From: Rhynchopus euleeides
Taxonomy: Eukaryota > Euglenozoa > Diplonemea > Diplonemida > Diplonemidae
Direction of reading: 5' to 3'
Length of the DNA stretch: 64,000 nucleotides
Assembly: GCA_963210315.1 (NCBI GenBank)
Contig: OY723257.1
Coordinates: forward strand, 124,001-188,000
Positions within the stretch are counted from its first letter, which is position 1; the number at the start of each line of letters is the position of its first letter. Positions 63,863 to 64,000 of this stretch are shown here, piece by piece. The notes under the pieces were generated by a model. The model did not search any database. It was not told the origin of the DNA and was given only the letters and a program-made list of their open reading frames with translations. Made by a program: the position numbers and the translations under genes.

Positions 63863-64000
63863 CCCACACAGGTGTGCCGAGGTCTGCTGGAGGGTGTGTG
63901 CACCGCCAGACAAGGCACAGGGTAAACGGGAAAAACAGACAGCAATGCAAGGTGCAGCGTGTGATGAGAGTCGCAACACTTCATTGGGTGCGGGGGGGGA
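63863..64000. other. Window edge, no gene seen
   Basis: Sequence upstream of the second DUF4116 gene. It may hold its promoter or leader; nothing specific is recognised. Confidence 0.4.

Noticed and set aside
1..64000. tRNA and 5S rRNA genes
   Set aside because: I looked for the B-box type gttcgaatc and for 5S motifs. The only match found, near 19697, is part of 18S. A covariance-model search (tRNAscan-SE, Infernal) would be decisive.

Overview
This is nuclear DNA of a GC-rich, free-living unicellular eukaryote. It has complete 18S-5.8S-28S rRNA sequence, spliceosomal introns, a 4,408-residue sacsin-like protein and several kinds of transposon. Every host gene I can support, and the rRNA genes, lie on the minus strand; only the retroelement ORFs (and one doubtful small ORF) read on plus. 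That one-way layout, together with a retroelement ordered gag, tyrosine recombinase, RT-RNase H, points weakly to Euglenozoa with cis-introns (diplonemid or euglenid) or another lineage with unidirectional gene arrays. I cannot place it further from sequence alone. Fifteen of the sixteen introns I could model start with GTATG and all sixteen end in CAG.

Layout. 0-7.4 kb: an uncharacterised acidic protein and a 1,895-residue uncharacterised protein with a mitochondrial-type leader. 7.4-11 kb: a gene-free region holding a 892-bp non-autonomous DNA transposon. 11-13.6 kb: a six-exon Bacteroidetes-type amidophosphoribosyltransferase (PurF). 14.1-23.6 kb: a gene with an N-terminal ubiquitin-like domain and DUF4116-type repeats, split in two by a complete, circularly permuted 8,050-bp rDNA unit. 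Removing the unit rejoins the reading frame exactly. 25.5-27.4 kb: a secreted, repeat-rich class I haem peroxidase. 28.3-30.9 kb: a tandem pair of dihydropteroate synthase genes. 32.3-34.9 kb: a TauE/SafE-type transporter and a small membrane protein.

37.3-57.4 kb: one sacsin-like gene ending in a RING finger. Its intron 3 holds an intact-looking 4.8-kb DIRS-class element (A1-gag-YR-RT/RH-B1-A2-B2) on the opposite strand. 57.7-58.8 kb: a WD40 protein. 60.4-63.9 kb: a second ubiquitin-like/DUF4116 repeat gene, broken by a 937-bp hAT-like element with an 8-bp target duplication.

The genes do not form one pathway. PurF (purine synthesis) and DHPS (folate synthesis) are metabolic. The sacsin-RING protein suggests chaperone or ubiquitin work. 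The ubiquitin-like/DUF4116 and ubiquitin-like/WD40 proteins form a local family of unknown role. The strongest findings are the precise rDNA integration, the retroelement architecture, the two broken DUF4116 genes, and a GC-hairpin module shared by two different transposons.
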